From an uncultured Desulfobacterales bacterium (GTDB taxonomy: Bacteria; Desulfobacterota; Desulfobacteria; Desulfobacterales; JAHEIW01), in NCBI GenBank assembly GCA_947259495.1, contig CAMYLV010000002.1, positions 209,922 to 273,921 of the forward strand: 64,000 nucleotides of DNA, read 5' to 3'. Both the position numbers and the translations under genes were made by a program. Below, piece by piece: positions 33,643-42,670 of the stretch (positions within the stretch are counted from its first letter, which is position 1; each line of letters starts with the position of its first letter). The notes under the pieces were generated by a model, which was given only the letters and a program-made list of their open reading frames with translations, ran no database searches and was not told where the DNA came from.

Positions 33643-35328
33643 CTAAACCAGCAGCATCTCTGTAATGGGTGCGCCGGCGGGCACCATGGGATAAACACTT
33701 TCTTCACGATCGACTTTAAAATCCATAATGACCGGCCCGGAGGCGGAGAGGCCCTCTTTAAGCACCGATTCAACCTCCTGGGGTTTTGTTGCTCTTAAAC
33801 CAACCGCCCCGTATGCCTCGGCAAGTTTTACAAAATCAGGCGCACAATCCATGCCCGTGCAGGCATAACGTCTTCCATAGAATAACTCCTGCCACTGGCG
33901 GACCATCCCCAGATAAGCGTTATTGAGGATGACCACTTTGACGGGAAGGCCGCTTTGGACAGCCGTGGCCATTTCCTGTATGTTCATCTGGATGCTGCCG
34001 TCACCGGCAATATCGATGACAAGCTTATCCGGGCATGCCATCTGGGCTCCGATGGCTGCCGGCAGACCAAACCCCATGCAGCCGAGGCCGCCGGATGTAA
34101 TAAAATGATTGGGCTGATCAAAATGATAATATTGAGCCGCCCACATCTGGTTTTGGCCCACTTCGGTCGTAATGATGGCTTCTCCGTTTGTCAACTCGTA
34201 GAGTTTTTCAACCACAAACTGGGGCTTAAGGGTATCTTCCTGTTTATAGGCCAGCGGCTTTGTATTTTTCCATTCTTTAATTTGGGCCAACCAGCCCTGA
34301 CGTTTCTGTTCGACGTCGGCCATATCGGCCTGCTCGATGAGTTGATTCAGGTGTTGCAGGCTGATTTTGCAGTCTCCGACAATCGGGATTGTCACCGGGA
34401 TATTTTTGCGAATCGAGGTCGGATCAATATCAATGTGGACAATTTTTGCCTGAGCGGCAAATGCGTCTGTTTTTCCGGTAACGCGGTCGTCAAATCGGAC
34501 ACCGATGGAAATCAGAAGATCGCATGCGCCGGTACTCATATTTGCGCGATAGGTACCATGCATGCCGAGCATTCCAAGCCACAAAGGGTCGGTGCCTGGA
34601 AATGCCCCCAGGCCCATTAGTGATGCTGTGACCGGAATGCGGACCTTGCGGGCAAATGCGGTCAATTCAGCAGCCGCCCCGGCAAGAATAACCCCGCCCC
34701 CCGCGAAAATAACCGGTCGTTGCGAAGCTTCGACCAGGTGCACGACTTTTTTTAACTGCTTCATATTCGGTTCATAGGTCGGATTGTATGATTTTAGCCG
34801 AACCTCTTCGATGGGTTGGTAATCGATGACGGCTTTAGCAACATCTTTGGGAATATCGACCAGGACCGGACCCGGACGGCCTGAGCGAGCCAGGTAAAAT
34901 GCTTCCTTGATAATTCGCGGAAAAGCTTCAGCAGATGGCACCAGGTAATTATGCTTGGTGCAGGGGCGGGTGATACCCACGATGTCAACTTCCTGGAAGG
35001 CATCGTTGCCAATCAACTGGGTCGGCACCTGGCCGGTAAGAATAACCATGGGGATTGAGTCCATATAGGCCGAGGCAATTCCGGTAACCGTGTTGGTAGC
35101 ACCCGGACCGGAGGTCACCAGGCAAACTCCAACCCTGTTGCCGGCGCGTGCATAACCGTCGGCGGCATGTACCGCACCCTGTTCATGTCTGACAAGGATA
35201 TGTCGAATATCTGTTTTATCCAGTTCATCATAAATATCAATGACTGCCCCTCCGGGGAATCCGAAGATGGTGTCGACTCCTTCTTCTTGCAGTACTTGCA
35301 TCAGTATTTGAGCGCCGGTTAATTTCAT
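33643..35328 (-). CDS. ilvB: Acetolactate synthase, large (catalytic) subunit
   Basis: The 561-residue ThDP enzyme starts [27 protein letters not shown], with the catalytic Glu in [16 protein letters not shown] and the ThDP/Mg motif GDGSIQMN...[12 protein letters not shown]. It makes acetolactate and acetohydroxybutyrate, the first shared step to valine, leucine and isoleucine. GAGGT is its ribosome site. It is the first gene of the five-gene operon, and its 5' region carries a leader peptide and attenuator. Confidence 0.95.
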   Translation of the reverse strand: MKLTGAQILMQVLQEEGVDTIFGFPGGAVIDIYDELDKTDIRHILVRHEQGAVHAADGYARAGNRVGVCLVTSGPGATNTVTGIASAYMDSIPMVILTGQVPTQLIGNDAFQEVDIVGITRPCTKHNYLVPSAEAFPRIIKEAFYLARSGRPGPVLVDIPKDVAKAVIDYQPIEEVRLKSYNPTYEPNMKQLKKVVHLVEASQRPVIFAGGGVILAGAAAELTAFARKVRIPVTASLMGLGAFPGTDPLWLGMLGMHGTYRANMSTGACDLLISIGVRFDDRVTGKTDAFAAQAKIVHIDIDPTSIRKNIPVTIPIVGDCKISLQHLNQLIEQADMADVEQKRQGWLAQIKEWKNTKPLAYKQEDTLKPQFVVEKLYELTNGEAIITTEVGQNQMWAAQYYHFDQPNHFITSGGLGCMGFGLPAAIGAQMACPDKLVIDIAGDGSIQMNIQEMATAVQSGLPVKVVILNNAYLGMVRQWQELFYGRRYACTGMDCAPDFVKLAEAYGAVGLRATKPQEVESVLKEGLSASGPVIMDFKVDREESVYPMVPAGAPITEMLLV

Positions 35329-35395
35329 TTAGTTACCTCTTAAATTCAGTCGGGAAAATTGACGCGTTATGCTCAATTGACTCAGGATTATCGCC

Positions 35396-35436
35396 AAAAA
35401 AAAACCGTTATCAGTTTGGGGCTGATAACGGTTTTT
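35396..35436 (-). terminator. Attenuator terminator in the ilvB leader
   Basis: Read on the minus strand, AAAAACCGTTATCAG pairs with CTGATAACGGTTTTT across a seven-base loop and is followed by a run of nine U. It lies between the leader peptide and ilvB. The first arm can pair instead with GGGTTGATAATGG, which overlaps the leader stop codon (12-13 pairs with two G-U), giving an antiterminator. Confidence 0.88.
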
Positions 35437-35468
35437 GTAATTTCTTTTTTAGCAGATTTAGGCCATTA

Positions 35469-35561
35469 TCAACCCTTTTCTCCCCAGCAGCTAATAATAA
35501 TGCCGCCGACGAGTACCAGAATAAGGCAAAGAAGGCTGTTAATGGCGATTATCTTGTTCAT
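35469..35561 (-). CDS. ilv operon leader peptide (attenuation)
   Basis: A 30-codon ORF starts at the ATG at 35561 and ends at the TGA at 35471-35469. It is too short for usual gene finders. Fourteen of 30 residues are branched-chain: 7 Ile, 5 Leu and 2 Val, including SLLCLILVLVGG and then Ile-Ile-Ile. Such a peptide acts only by making the ribosome stall when charged Ile, Leu or Val tRNA is scarce. Its stop codon lies inside the sequence that can pair with the terminator arm, so stalling frees that sequence while completion masks it. The upstream promoter places the start about 24 bases after the predicted +1. The ribosome site is weak. Confidence 0.82.
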   Translation of the reverse strand: MNKIIAINSLLCLILVLVGGIIISCWGEKG

Positions 35562-35591
35562 TGGAGTCCGATCAGATTAAATTTGTACTAC

Positions 35592-35620
35592 TGTGTAGCA
35601 GGATGCGACTGGGTTGTCAA
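35592..35620 (-). promoter_or_regulatory. Sigma-70-type promoter of the ilv operon
   Basis: On the minus strand, TTGACA (35620-35615) is followed after exactly 17 bases by TACACA (35597-35592), with TG at the extended -10 position (TGCTACACA). It points at the leader peptide start at 35561. Confidence 0.65.
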
Positions 35621-35626
35621 GCCTTT

Positions 35627-37903
35627 TTAAAAATGTTCTTTATAGTCGCATTCTTTGGAAAGGCAGGTTAAAAAAGTTCCCTCTTTTTTGGTGGTTTTTT
35701 CAAGTAATAATTTGGCATTGCACTGCGGGCATATCTTCGCGACCGGCTTATCCCAGGTGGCGAATTCACACTTGGGAAATTGACTGCAGCCGTAAAAGAC
35801 CTTACCGCGTCTGGATCGCCTTTCAACAATTTCTCCCTCGCAATTATCTTCAGGACATTTGATCCCGATTTTATGGTTGGCGCCATTTGAATTGAGCGAC
35901 TGGGTGTTTTTACAGTCCGGATAACCGCTGCAGGCCAAAAATTCACCGTAGCGACCCCGCTTGACAACCATCGGCTGGCCGCATTTGTCACACACCTTGT
36001 CGACCGCTTCTTCGCTATTCGTATCAATCGCCTGGATGTTTCCGCGTTCGTCACGGATGTAGTCTCTGGAGTAGCTGCAATCCGGGTAGCCACTGCATGC
36101 CAGAAAATGACCGTTTTTTCCGACCTTAATGTGCAACGGTTTGCCGCAATCCGGGCAATCAAGTCCTGTGGGCAGTCCCACGCCTTTCACGCTGAGCATA
36201 TCTTTGGATGCCGTTTCCAGATCCTTTTTAAAGGGATCATAAAACTGGGCTAAAATTTTCGCCGACTCCACTTCCGATGATTCGACGCGATCCAAATTTT
36301 CTTCCATGCGGGCCGTAAATTCCACATCTACGATATCGGGAAAATTTTCAACCAGAAGATCGTTTACGATAAAACCCAGTTCAGTTGGTCTAAAATATCG
36401 GTTCTGCATTTCGGCATATTCTTTTTCGCGGAGGGTCGACAAAATGCTGGCATAGGTACTGGGGCGGCCAATCCCGTTTTCTTCAAGCTCTTTTACCAGC
36501 GAAGCTTCAGAAAAGCGGGGTGGCGGCTGGGTGAAATGCTGATTGGGTTCCAGTTGCAGCAGTTTTAAAATCATTCCTTCCGCCAGCTCTGGCAAGAGCG
36601 GCTTTTTATTCTGATCCTTTTTCGCGATTTCGTCAGCGACCGACATGTAAAGCGCCATAAAACCCTGAAATTTAACGGTTGATCCGCTGGCGGCAAATTG
36701 ATAATGGCCGGCCTCGATGGCCACCGAAACCTGATTAATGAGTGCCTGTTTCATCTGGGAGGCCACAAAACGTTGCCAGATCAGACGGTACAATGTCAAT
36801 TGATCATTTGACAAATAGGGAGCCATTTCTTCAGGCGTGTTTGTCACCGCTGTGGGGCGGATAGCTTCATGCGCATCCTGAGCCTTTTTGCGGTTTTTAA
36901 AAAATCGCGGACTGTCCAGTGCGTAATCTTCCCCAAATTCTTCCCGGATCACGCTCAAAGCTTCATTGGCGGCCTCTTTGGCGATGCGCGTGGAATCGGT
37001 GCGCATATAGGTGATCAGACCTACGGGTTCACCCGGACCGAGCTCAATACCCTCGTATAGTTGCTGGGCAATCAGCATGGTTTTTTTAGCGGAAAATCGC
37101 AGTTTTCGTATCGCGTCCTGCTGCAGTTTGCTGGTTGTAAAAGGGGGTAGCGGGTTTTTGCGGATTGTTTTTTTATTTATTTTTTTAACAACGAATTTTT
37201 CACCTTCAAGCTGTGCCAGAATTGAGTTGGCTGCTTCTTCATCCGGAACTTTAATTTTTTCATCATTTTTTTTGGCCAGTTTCGCCAAAAACGAGGGAGG
37301 GGATTCGCCTTCCAGGTGAGCCGTGATAGACCAGTATTCCTGAGGCTTAAAAACCTGGATGGCGCGCTCTCTTTCGCAGATGATTCGCAGGGCAACAGAT
37401 TGAACCCGCCCGGCGCTCAAACCGCCTTTTACTTTGCGCCATAACAGAGGCGAGATATGGTAACCGACCAGGCGGTCGAGTATGCGGCGTGCCTGTTGGG
37501 CTTCATATTTGGGTCGGTCAAGAGATTCTGGTGAGGCCATCGCTCTGTGTATCGCATCTTTGGTCAGTTCATGGAAAAGGACGCGATAAAATTTCCGGCC
37601 CTTTTTTTTAAGCACTTCTGAAGCATGCCATGCAATGGCCTCGCCTTCGCGATCCGGATCAGGTGCCAGATATATATCAGCGGCATCACCGGCAGCCTGC
37701 TTTAGTGCTTTTATAACTTTTTGCTTTCCGGGGATGCTTTTATATTCGGGTTTAAAACCGTTTTCGACATCGATCCCCATTTCTTTGTTTGGCAGATCTT
37801 TAATGTGCCCGACGGTTGCCGCCACATTATAATCTTTACCCAGATACTTTTTGATCGTTCTGACCTTTGTCGGCGACTCCACAACTAAAAGCGGTTTGGT
37901 CAC
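35627..37903 (-). CDS. topA: DNA topoisomerase I
   Basis: The start is a GTG at 37903 with AAGGAG five bases upstream, giving 758 residues; the longer ORF to 37993 is not needed. It begins with the Toprim domain (PLLVVESPTKVRTIKKYLG, PDREGEAIAWH), and the catalytic Tyr lies in VGLITYMRTDSTRI. Four C-terminal Cys4 zinc ribbons (about 580-758; CPDCGKPLHI, CDKCGQPMVV, CPEDNCEGEI, CPQCNAKLLL) bind DNA. It relaxes negative supercoils. It lies downstream of dprA on the same strand, a common pairing. Confidence 0.95.
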   Translation of the reverse strand: MTKPLLVVESPTKVRTIKKYLGKDYNVAATVGHIKDLPNKEMGIDVENGFKPEYKSIPGKQKVIKALKQAAGDAADIYLAPDPDREGEAIAWHASEVLKKKGRKFYRVLFHELTKDAIHRAMASPESLDRPKYEAQQARRILDRLVGYHISPLLWRKVKGGLSAGRVQSVALRIICERERAIQVFKPQEYWSITAHLEGESPPSFLAKLAKKNDEKIKVPDEEAANSILAQLEGEKFVVKKINKKTIRKNPLPPFTTSKLQQDAIRKLRFSAKKTMLIAQQLYEGIELGPGEPVGLITYMRTDSTRIAKEAANEALSVIREEFGEDYALDSPRFFKNRKKAQDAHEAIRPTAVTNTPEEMAPYLSNDQLTLYRLIWQRFVASQMKQALINQVSVAIEAGHYQFAASGSTVKFQGFMALYMSVADEIAKKDQNKKPLLPELAEGMILKLLQLEPNQHFTQPPPRFSEASLVKELEENGIGRPSTYASILSTLREKEYAEMQNRYFRPTELGFIVNDLLVENFPDIVDVEFTARMEENLDRVESSEVESAKILAQFYDPFKKDLETASKDMLSVKGVGLPTGLDCPDCGKPLHIKVGKNGHFLACSGYPDCSYSRDYIRDERGNIQAIDTNSEEAVDKVCDKCGQPMVVKRGRYGEFLACSGYPDCKNTQSLNSNGANHKIGIKCPEDNCEGEIVERRSRRGKVFYGCSQFPKCEFATWDKPVAKICPQCNAKLLLEKTTKKEGTFLTCLSKECDYKEHF

Positions 37904-38018
37904 GGTTTCTCCTTGTACTCCATTTGATATCTGAATGTTGCACGCGGCAAAAGAGCGCTTGTGCAAAATAACTTCGCCATAATATTCAAGCAAAAAACGG
38001 GTCTTATTTATCTAGCGC

Positions 38019-39134
38019 CTAAAATTTTGGTTCCGAAATGGCAAAAAGCTTTCCCGGCAGCTGCTGCACCATTCCTTTGAGCTCCAATTGCAGCAATAGG
38101 CTCAGCAGTTTACCCGGTTCGAAATTCGTTTTGCGGACGATCGTATCAATATGCTCCGGATAGGGACTCAGAATCTCGTACAGGGCCAATTCTTCAGGTG
38201 GCAGCAACGCTATCCTTTCCGCGGTAGGATTTGCCGTGGTTTCTGCCGGCATTGGCACTTCTTCCAAAAATACAGTCAGTTCTTCAAGGACATCCTGTGC
38301 ATTTTCCACCAGTTTAGCCCCCTGCTTGATCAGGGTGTGGGTGCCGGTGCTTTTAAATGAGTGGATGCTTCCCGGAACGGCAAACACTTCTCGATTTTGT
38401 TCTGCTGCCAGTCGTGCCGTGATCAGTGAGCCGCTTTTGCGGGAGGCCTCCACGACAATTGTGCCCATACTCATACCGCTAATGATCCGGTTGCGAATTG
38501 GAAAATTATGGGCTTCCGGTTCTGTGTCCAGCGCAAACTCTGAAATGACGGCGCCTTCTTCCGATATCCGGCTAAATAGTCCCCGGTTTTCAGCCGGATA
38601 GATTTTATTAAAACCGCTTCCGAGCACGGCAACGGTCTTGCCCTTGCCCGCCAAGGCACCCTGATGGGCGGCAGTGTCAATACCCAGTGCCATTCCGCTG
38701 ACAATAGTTATATCAAAAGCGGTTAGATCTGCGCACAGCTTCTGTGTGGCCGAAATGCCGTATGCGGTTGCATTGCGTGAGCCGACCACCGCAATGTTCT
38801 TTTTTGCACCCGCCAGATTGCCGGAGACATATAAGAGCGGCGGCGGATCCGGTATTTCCCTTAACAGCAGCGGATACGACGTATCTGTCAGGGTGATCAC
38901 CGTGTACCCTTTTTGATGAACTTGATCGAGTTCGGTCCTGATCCGTTGCGGGGCCTTATAGTTCAGGATAGCGGCTGCCAGGCGGTTTGATATGCCTTCG
39001 ACAGCCAGGAGTTCCTGCGTTGTGATCTGGAAAACACGATACGGTGATCCGAACCGGTCTATCAACCGCTTGAACAAGTGGTTGCCGATGCCGGGAACAT
39101 TTTTAAGACAAAACCACGGTAGAAGGTTATCCAT
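38019..39134 (-). CDS. dprA: DNA processing protein DprA/Smf
   Basis: The 371-residue protein has an N-terminal helix-hairpin-helix/SAM-like part (CLKNVPGIGNHLF...LLAVEGIS), then the Rossmann core with VVGSRNATAYG, VSGMALGIDTAAHQGAL and VLGSGFNKIYPAENR, and a C-terminal winged helix (about 300-365). DprA binds incoming single-stranded DNA and loads RecA during transformation. It is widespread in species not known to be competent, so this alone does not show competence, though type IV pilus genes are also present. It is 115 bases upstream of topA. Confidence 0.93.
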   Translation of the reverse strand: MDNLLPWFCLKNVPGIGNHLFKRLIDRFGSPYRVFQITTQELLAVEGISNRLAAAILNYKAPQRIRTELDQVHQKGYTVITLTDTSYPLLLREIPDPPPLLYVSGNLAGAKKNIAVVGSRNATAYGISATQKLCADLTAFDITIVSGMALGIDTAAHQGALAGKGKTVAVLGSGFNKIYPAENRGLFSRISEEGAVISEFALDTEPEAHNFPIRNRIISGMSMGTIVVEASRKSGSLITARLAAEQNREVFAVPGSIHSFKSTGTHTLIKQGAKLVENAQDVLEELTVFLEEVPMPAETTANPTAERIALLPPEELALYEILSPYPEHIDTIVRKTNFEPGKLLSLLLQLELKGMVQQLPGKLFAISEPKF

Positions 39135-39305
39135 CTTGTTAAAAACCCCCTGTGAAAGGGGGAGTCAGTCAAACGCAGACAAATTGTCATTTATGAATTA
39201 ATTTTAAAGTGTGTTCATATCAATGTCAATTCGATATTCCTAGTTCGCACGGTTTCTAACAGGAAAATTTTATATCCTGCCAACGGATGCAGCCATGGGG
39301 GTTGA

Positions 39306-40346
39306 TTATTTCTTTTTAGCGCGTCCCTGCCAGGCCAACAAAATGGGGCTTGCGACATAAACGGAGGAATAGGTTCCCACCAGGATGCCGATGATTAGCG
39401 CGAAGGCAAAATCGTGAATAATGCCGCCGCCGAGAAAAAAAAGCGTTACCACGACCATCAGGGTTGTCAGCGAGGTCAAAATCGTTCTGCTGAGGGTTTC
39501 GTTAATCGATCGATTGACAATATACGCCAGCGGTTTTTTGTGAAATTTTTTCAGGTTTTCCCGGATGCGGTCAAAGACAATGATGGTATCATTTAGCGAA
39601 TACCCCACTATCGTGAGCAGCGCGGCGATAATCGGTAGGGTGAATTCTTTGTCAAATATGGAAAAGATGCCGATCGTAATAATAACATCATGCATCAGCG
39701 CAACGATGGCGCCCATGGCGTATTTTAGTTCAAGAAACCAGAAAACCACCAGGGTAACAACCAGAGCCGCGCCGATCAGAAAAGGAATGCTGACATCGAA
39801 CAGGTCGAAAAGATAGACGGCACCGATAAGCGCAGCTGCGACCACGCCGCTCAAAATCCATTTCAATTCGAAGCGCCCGGATATGTAAATCGTGATAAAC
39901 AGCAGAGCATAGAAAATGGCAAACAATGCCTTTTCCCTTAAATCCTTTCCCACCTGGGGGCCCACCATTTCTACCCGCCGAATTTCCATTTCCTGTTGGG
40001 TGGATGCTTCCAGCGCCTTTTTCATATCAGAGCTGAAACCCTCGCCGCTGCCGTAGGAGATTTCGGTGCGTATTAGAAATTCATTGTCGATTTGCTGGCC
40101 AAATTGCTGCACCGATGATTTTCCCAGGCCGATGGTGTCGAGACCGGCTTTGATCTCGTCGATCTGAACCGGTGACTTAAACTTTATCTGCACCAGGGTG
40201 CCGCCGGCAAAATCAATGCCGAGCCTGAGACCGCCGTGAAAGATCAGCGAAAGCAGACCAACGGCAACAAAGGCGACGGATAGAAAAAAGGCAATCTTTT
40301 TCTTGCCGATAAAATCAATGTTGATGTCAGGTTTTATAAACCGCAT
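39306..40346 (-). CDS. secF: Protein translocase subunit SecF
   Basis: The 346-residue inner-membrane protein has an N-terminal transmembrane helix, a periplasmic domain opening with GLRLGIDFAGGTLVQIKF, and five more helices with the RND signature YSLNDTIIVFDRIREN. SecDF uses the proton gradient to help complete protein export at SecYEG. It follows secD by 54 bases in the yajC-secD-secF operon. Confidence 0.95.
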   Translation of the reverse strand: MRFIKPDINIDFIGKKKIAFFLSVAFVAVGLLSLIFHGGLRLGIDFAGGTLVQIKFKSPVQIDEIKAGLDTIGLGKSSVQQFGQQIDNEFLIRTEISYGSGEGFSSDMKKALEASTQQEMEIRRVEMVGPQVGKDLREKALFAIFYALLFITIYISGRFELKWILSGVVAAALIGAVYLFDLFDVSIPFLIGAALVVTLVVFWFLELKYAMGAIVALMHDVIITIGIFSIFDKEFTLPIIAALLTIVGYSLNDTIIVFDRIRENLKKFHKKPLAYIVNRSINETLSRTILTSLTTLMVVVTLFFLGGGIIHDFAFALIIGILVGTYSSVYVASPILLAWQGRAKKK

Positions 40347-40400
40347 GAAGCATTCTCTTTCAATGTCCGCATTGCGCAGATGCGCAGTGCAATGTTCGTG

Positions 40401-41987
40401 TTAGATGCTGAGTGTTTTTATTTTGCGGCCGGCTAAAATGTAATCGAATATCAGACGCGAGAGCACCAGTGCTGTAAACAGGCTTGCAATTACACCCAAA
40501 CTCAGCGTCACCGCAAATCCTTTTACCGGACCGGTTCCAAATTGAAAGAGCACGATGGCCGCAATCAATGTGGTGACATTGGCATCGAGAATCGTCAACG
40601 TTGCGCGATCAAAACCGGCGTCTATCGCAGCCCGGGGTGTTCGTCCTAAAGCGAGTTCTTCCCGGATGCGTTCAAATATGATCACATTGGCATCCACTGC
40701 CATGCCGATCGTTAAGATAATACCGGCAATTCCCGGAAGAGTTAAAGTAGCGCTTGCTGCAGCCAGACCGGCGGCAATCAAAACGATGTTCAGTATTAGG
40801 GCCACATCAGCAATCACACCGGCGCCTTTGTAATAGAAGATCATAAACAGGACAACCAGAATTCCGCCGATCAACATGGAAATCAGCCCTTTACGAATTG
40901 AGTCCGCCCCGAGGGAAGGACCCACCGTGCGTTCTTCCAATATGTTTACCGGAGCCGGCAGGGCACCCGCCCGCAGCACAATGGCCAGGTCTTTAGCCTC
41001 TTCTAAGGTAAAGTTGCCCGTGATCCGTGCCTGACCGCCGGCAATCTTTTCCTGAATGACCGGTGCTGAAGCAACCGTATCGTCCAGAACAATTGCCAAT
41101 CTTTTGTTAACGTTTTCGCCGGTAATCCGCTCAAAATCCCGCGCGCCTTTTTTGTCAAAGTTAATCGACACAAAAGGGATGTTAAACTGATCAAAGTCGA
41201 CGCGTGCATTGGTCAGATTGGCACCGGTCAAAAGGGTTCGCTTTTTCAGCAGAAAGGGCACTTTTGAAACGTTACCGGTTTCAGCGTCCGTTTCTACCCG
41301 ATACAGAACCTGTCCGCCGGGAGGCACATTGCCTTTTACTGCCGCGGTGACATCCTGGGTGTCATTCACCAGCTTAAATTCCAAGAGAGCGGTTCTGCCG
41401 ATCAGATCTTTTGCACGATCCGAATCTTTAATTCCCGGTAGCTGAATTAAAATTCGCCTTTGTCCCTGACGCCGGATATCGGGCTCAGCCACACCAAATT
41501 GGTCGATGCGGTTGCGGATGGTTTCCAGCGCCTGCTCGACCGCCAGCCTTTCAACGTTTTCGGCTTCAGATTCCGGCAGCTGCAATAAAATTTTTGATGC
41601 GCCGCCTTCCATTTTTTGGGAGCTTTTCAGAGAATCAAAATCTTCTTTTATAAGCGCGTTAAATTTTTCAGCAATTTGCGGATCTTGAATGGTGGCGGAA
41701 ATTTTAGTGCCCTCTATGCGATCCAGAGAAACGCCTCGTAGCCGCTCTTTTCTGAGTTGGTCCCGGATTTCCTGTGTAATGCGCTCAACCTGGCCATCCA
41801 CGGCTTTGGCCGTGTCGACTTCCAGCACCAGGTGCATTCCGCCTTGCAGGTCCAGTCCCAGGTTTATTTGCTTGTGCGGCCATAAATCCGGCTCAAGGGT
41901 TGGAAGCACATAGATAACTGCCGCTACAATAATCCCAAAAACTAAAATCAGTTTCCATGAAAAATTTTTCAATGATGATTTCCCCAT
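40401..41987 (-). CDS. secD: Protein translocase subunit SecD
   Basis: The chosen ATG at 41987 gives 528 residues starting MGKSSLKNFSWKLILVFGII, like other SecD N-termini; an ORF extends to 42080 but its extra residues are not SecD-like, and the ribosome site is weak in either case. Family marks are QINLGLDLQGGMHLVLEV, the P1 periplasmic head (about 50-330), and the membrane signature GMAVDANVIIFERIREE. It works with SecF and YajC at the Sec translocon. No fused SecF is present. Confidence 0.93.
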   Translation of the reverse strand: MGKSSLKNFSWKLILVFGIIVAAVIYVLPTLEPDLWPHKQINLGLDLQGGMHLVLEVDTAKAVDGQVERITQEIRDQLRKERLRGVSLDRIEGTKISATIQDPQIAEKFNALIKEDFDSLKSSQKMEGGASKILLQLPESEAENVERLAVEQALETIRNRIDQFGVAEPDIRRQGQRRILIQLPGIKDSDRAKDLIGRTALLEFKLVNDTQDVTAAVKGNVPPGGQVLYRVETDAETGNVSKVPFLLKKRTLLTGANLTNARVDFDQFNIPFVSINFDKKGARDFERITGENVNKRLAIVLDDTVASAPVIQEKIAGGQARITGNFTLEEAKDLAIVLRAGALPAPVNILEERTVGPSLGADSIRKGLISMLIGGILVVLFMIFYYKGAGVIADVALILNIVLIAAGLAAASATLTLPGIAGIILTIGMAVDANVIIFERIREELALGRTPRAAIDAGFDRATLTILDANVTTLIAAIVLFQFGTGPVKGFAVTLSLGVIASLFTALVLSRLIFDYILAGRKIKTLSI

Positions 41988-42184
41988 TTGTTCTGCACAA
42001 CCCGATTGATGAGCTCGGGGCGCAAACAGTGTCATGGCGGCCCGCCGTGGGCAGTGCAGTTGAGTTCGCTGAATAGACAAATGGTTGAATTGCTAAACGG
42101 CCATTTCCGGCAAAGCGTTTAACGATTCAACCATCTAACAAGTCCTAAATCGCATTCGAATTGAGTCCACTGCAGATTTTGCGG

Positions 42185-42523
42185 TTATTTTTTTTCCGGT
42201 TGCGGCTGGGAAGACGGCTGAACCATGGCCGATACATTGGAGCGCGCTACTTTGACTCTGACCTTATCTGCTATTTCCAGGGTTAAGGTCGTATCATCGA
42301 TTCCGGTGATGCGACCATGCAGACCTCCGCTGGTGATAATCCGGTCTCCCTTTTTAAGACTGGATACCATACTGCGGTGTTCCTTTGTTCGTTTTTGCTG
42401 GGGTCGAATCAGCAGAAAATAAAAAATAACGAACATCAGGATGATCGGGATAAACCCGCCAAATCCGGCGGCGCCTTCTCCGCCGGCTCCTCCGCCACCC
42501 ATTGCATAAGCGATATCAATCAA
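42185..42523 (-). CDS. yajC: Sec translocon accessory protein YajC
   Basis: The best start is a TTG at 42523 with AGGAGGT just upstream, giving 112 residues (MIDIAYAMGGGG...). A Gly-rich N-terminus leads to one membrane helix (FIPIILMFVIFYFLLIRPQQKR), the YajC signature, then a small SH3-like cytoplasmic domain (LKKGDRIITSGGLHGRITGI). A Pro/Gln tail follows. It is the first gene of the operon with secD and secF. Longer ATG starts add residues that do not fit the family. Confidence 0.92.
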   Translation of the reverse strand: MIDIAYAMGGGGAGGEGAAGFGGFIPIILMFVIFYFLLIRPQQKRTKEHRSMVSSLKKGDRIITSGGLHGRITGIDDTTLTLEIADKVRVKVARSNVSAMVQPSSQPQPEKK

Positions 42524-42624
42524 AATAATACCTCCTGTCTGAAATATATCAAATCTAGAGCACTTTTCAGGGATTGCAAGTTTGTGTGCAAAATAACAAC
42601 TGGTCGTTCGATAAATTGAGCCAC

Positions 42625-42653
42625 CAGATACAGCAATATACAAAGGCTGTCAA
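42625..42653 (-). promoter_or_regulatory. Putative promoter of yajC-secDF
   Basis: On the minus strand, TTGACA (42653-42648) and TATCTG (42630-42625) are separated by 17 bases. It lies just after the end of rng and about 100 bases before the yajC start. Confidence 0.45.
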
Positions 42654-42670
42654 TATCGAACTTATTAGCC

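Noticed and set aside
35359..35580. 73-residue plus-strand ORF upstream of ilvB
   Set aside because: It is antisense to the attenuation leader and is explained by the hairpin and the leader peptide on the other strand.
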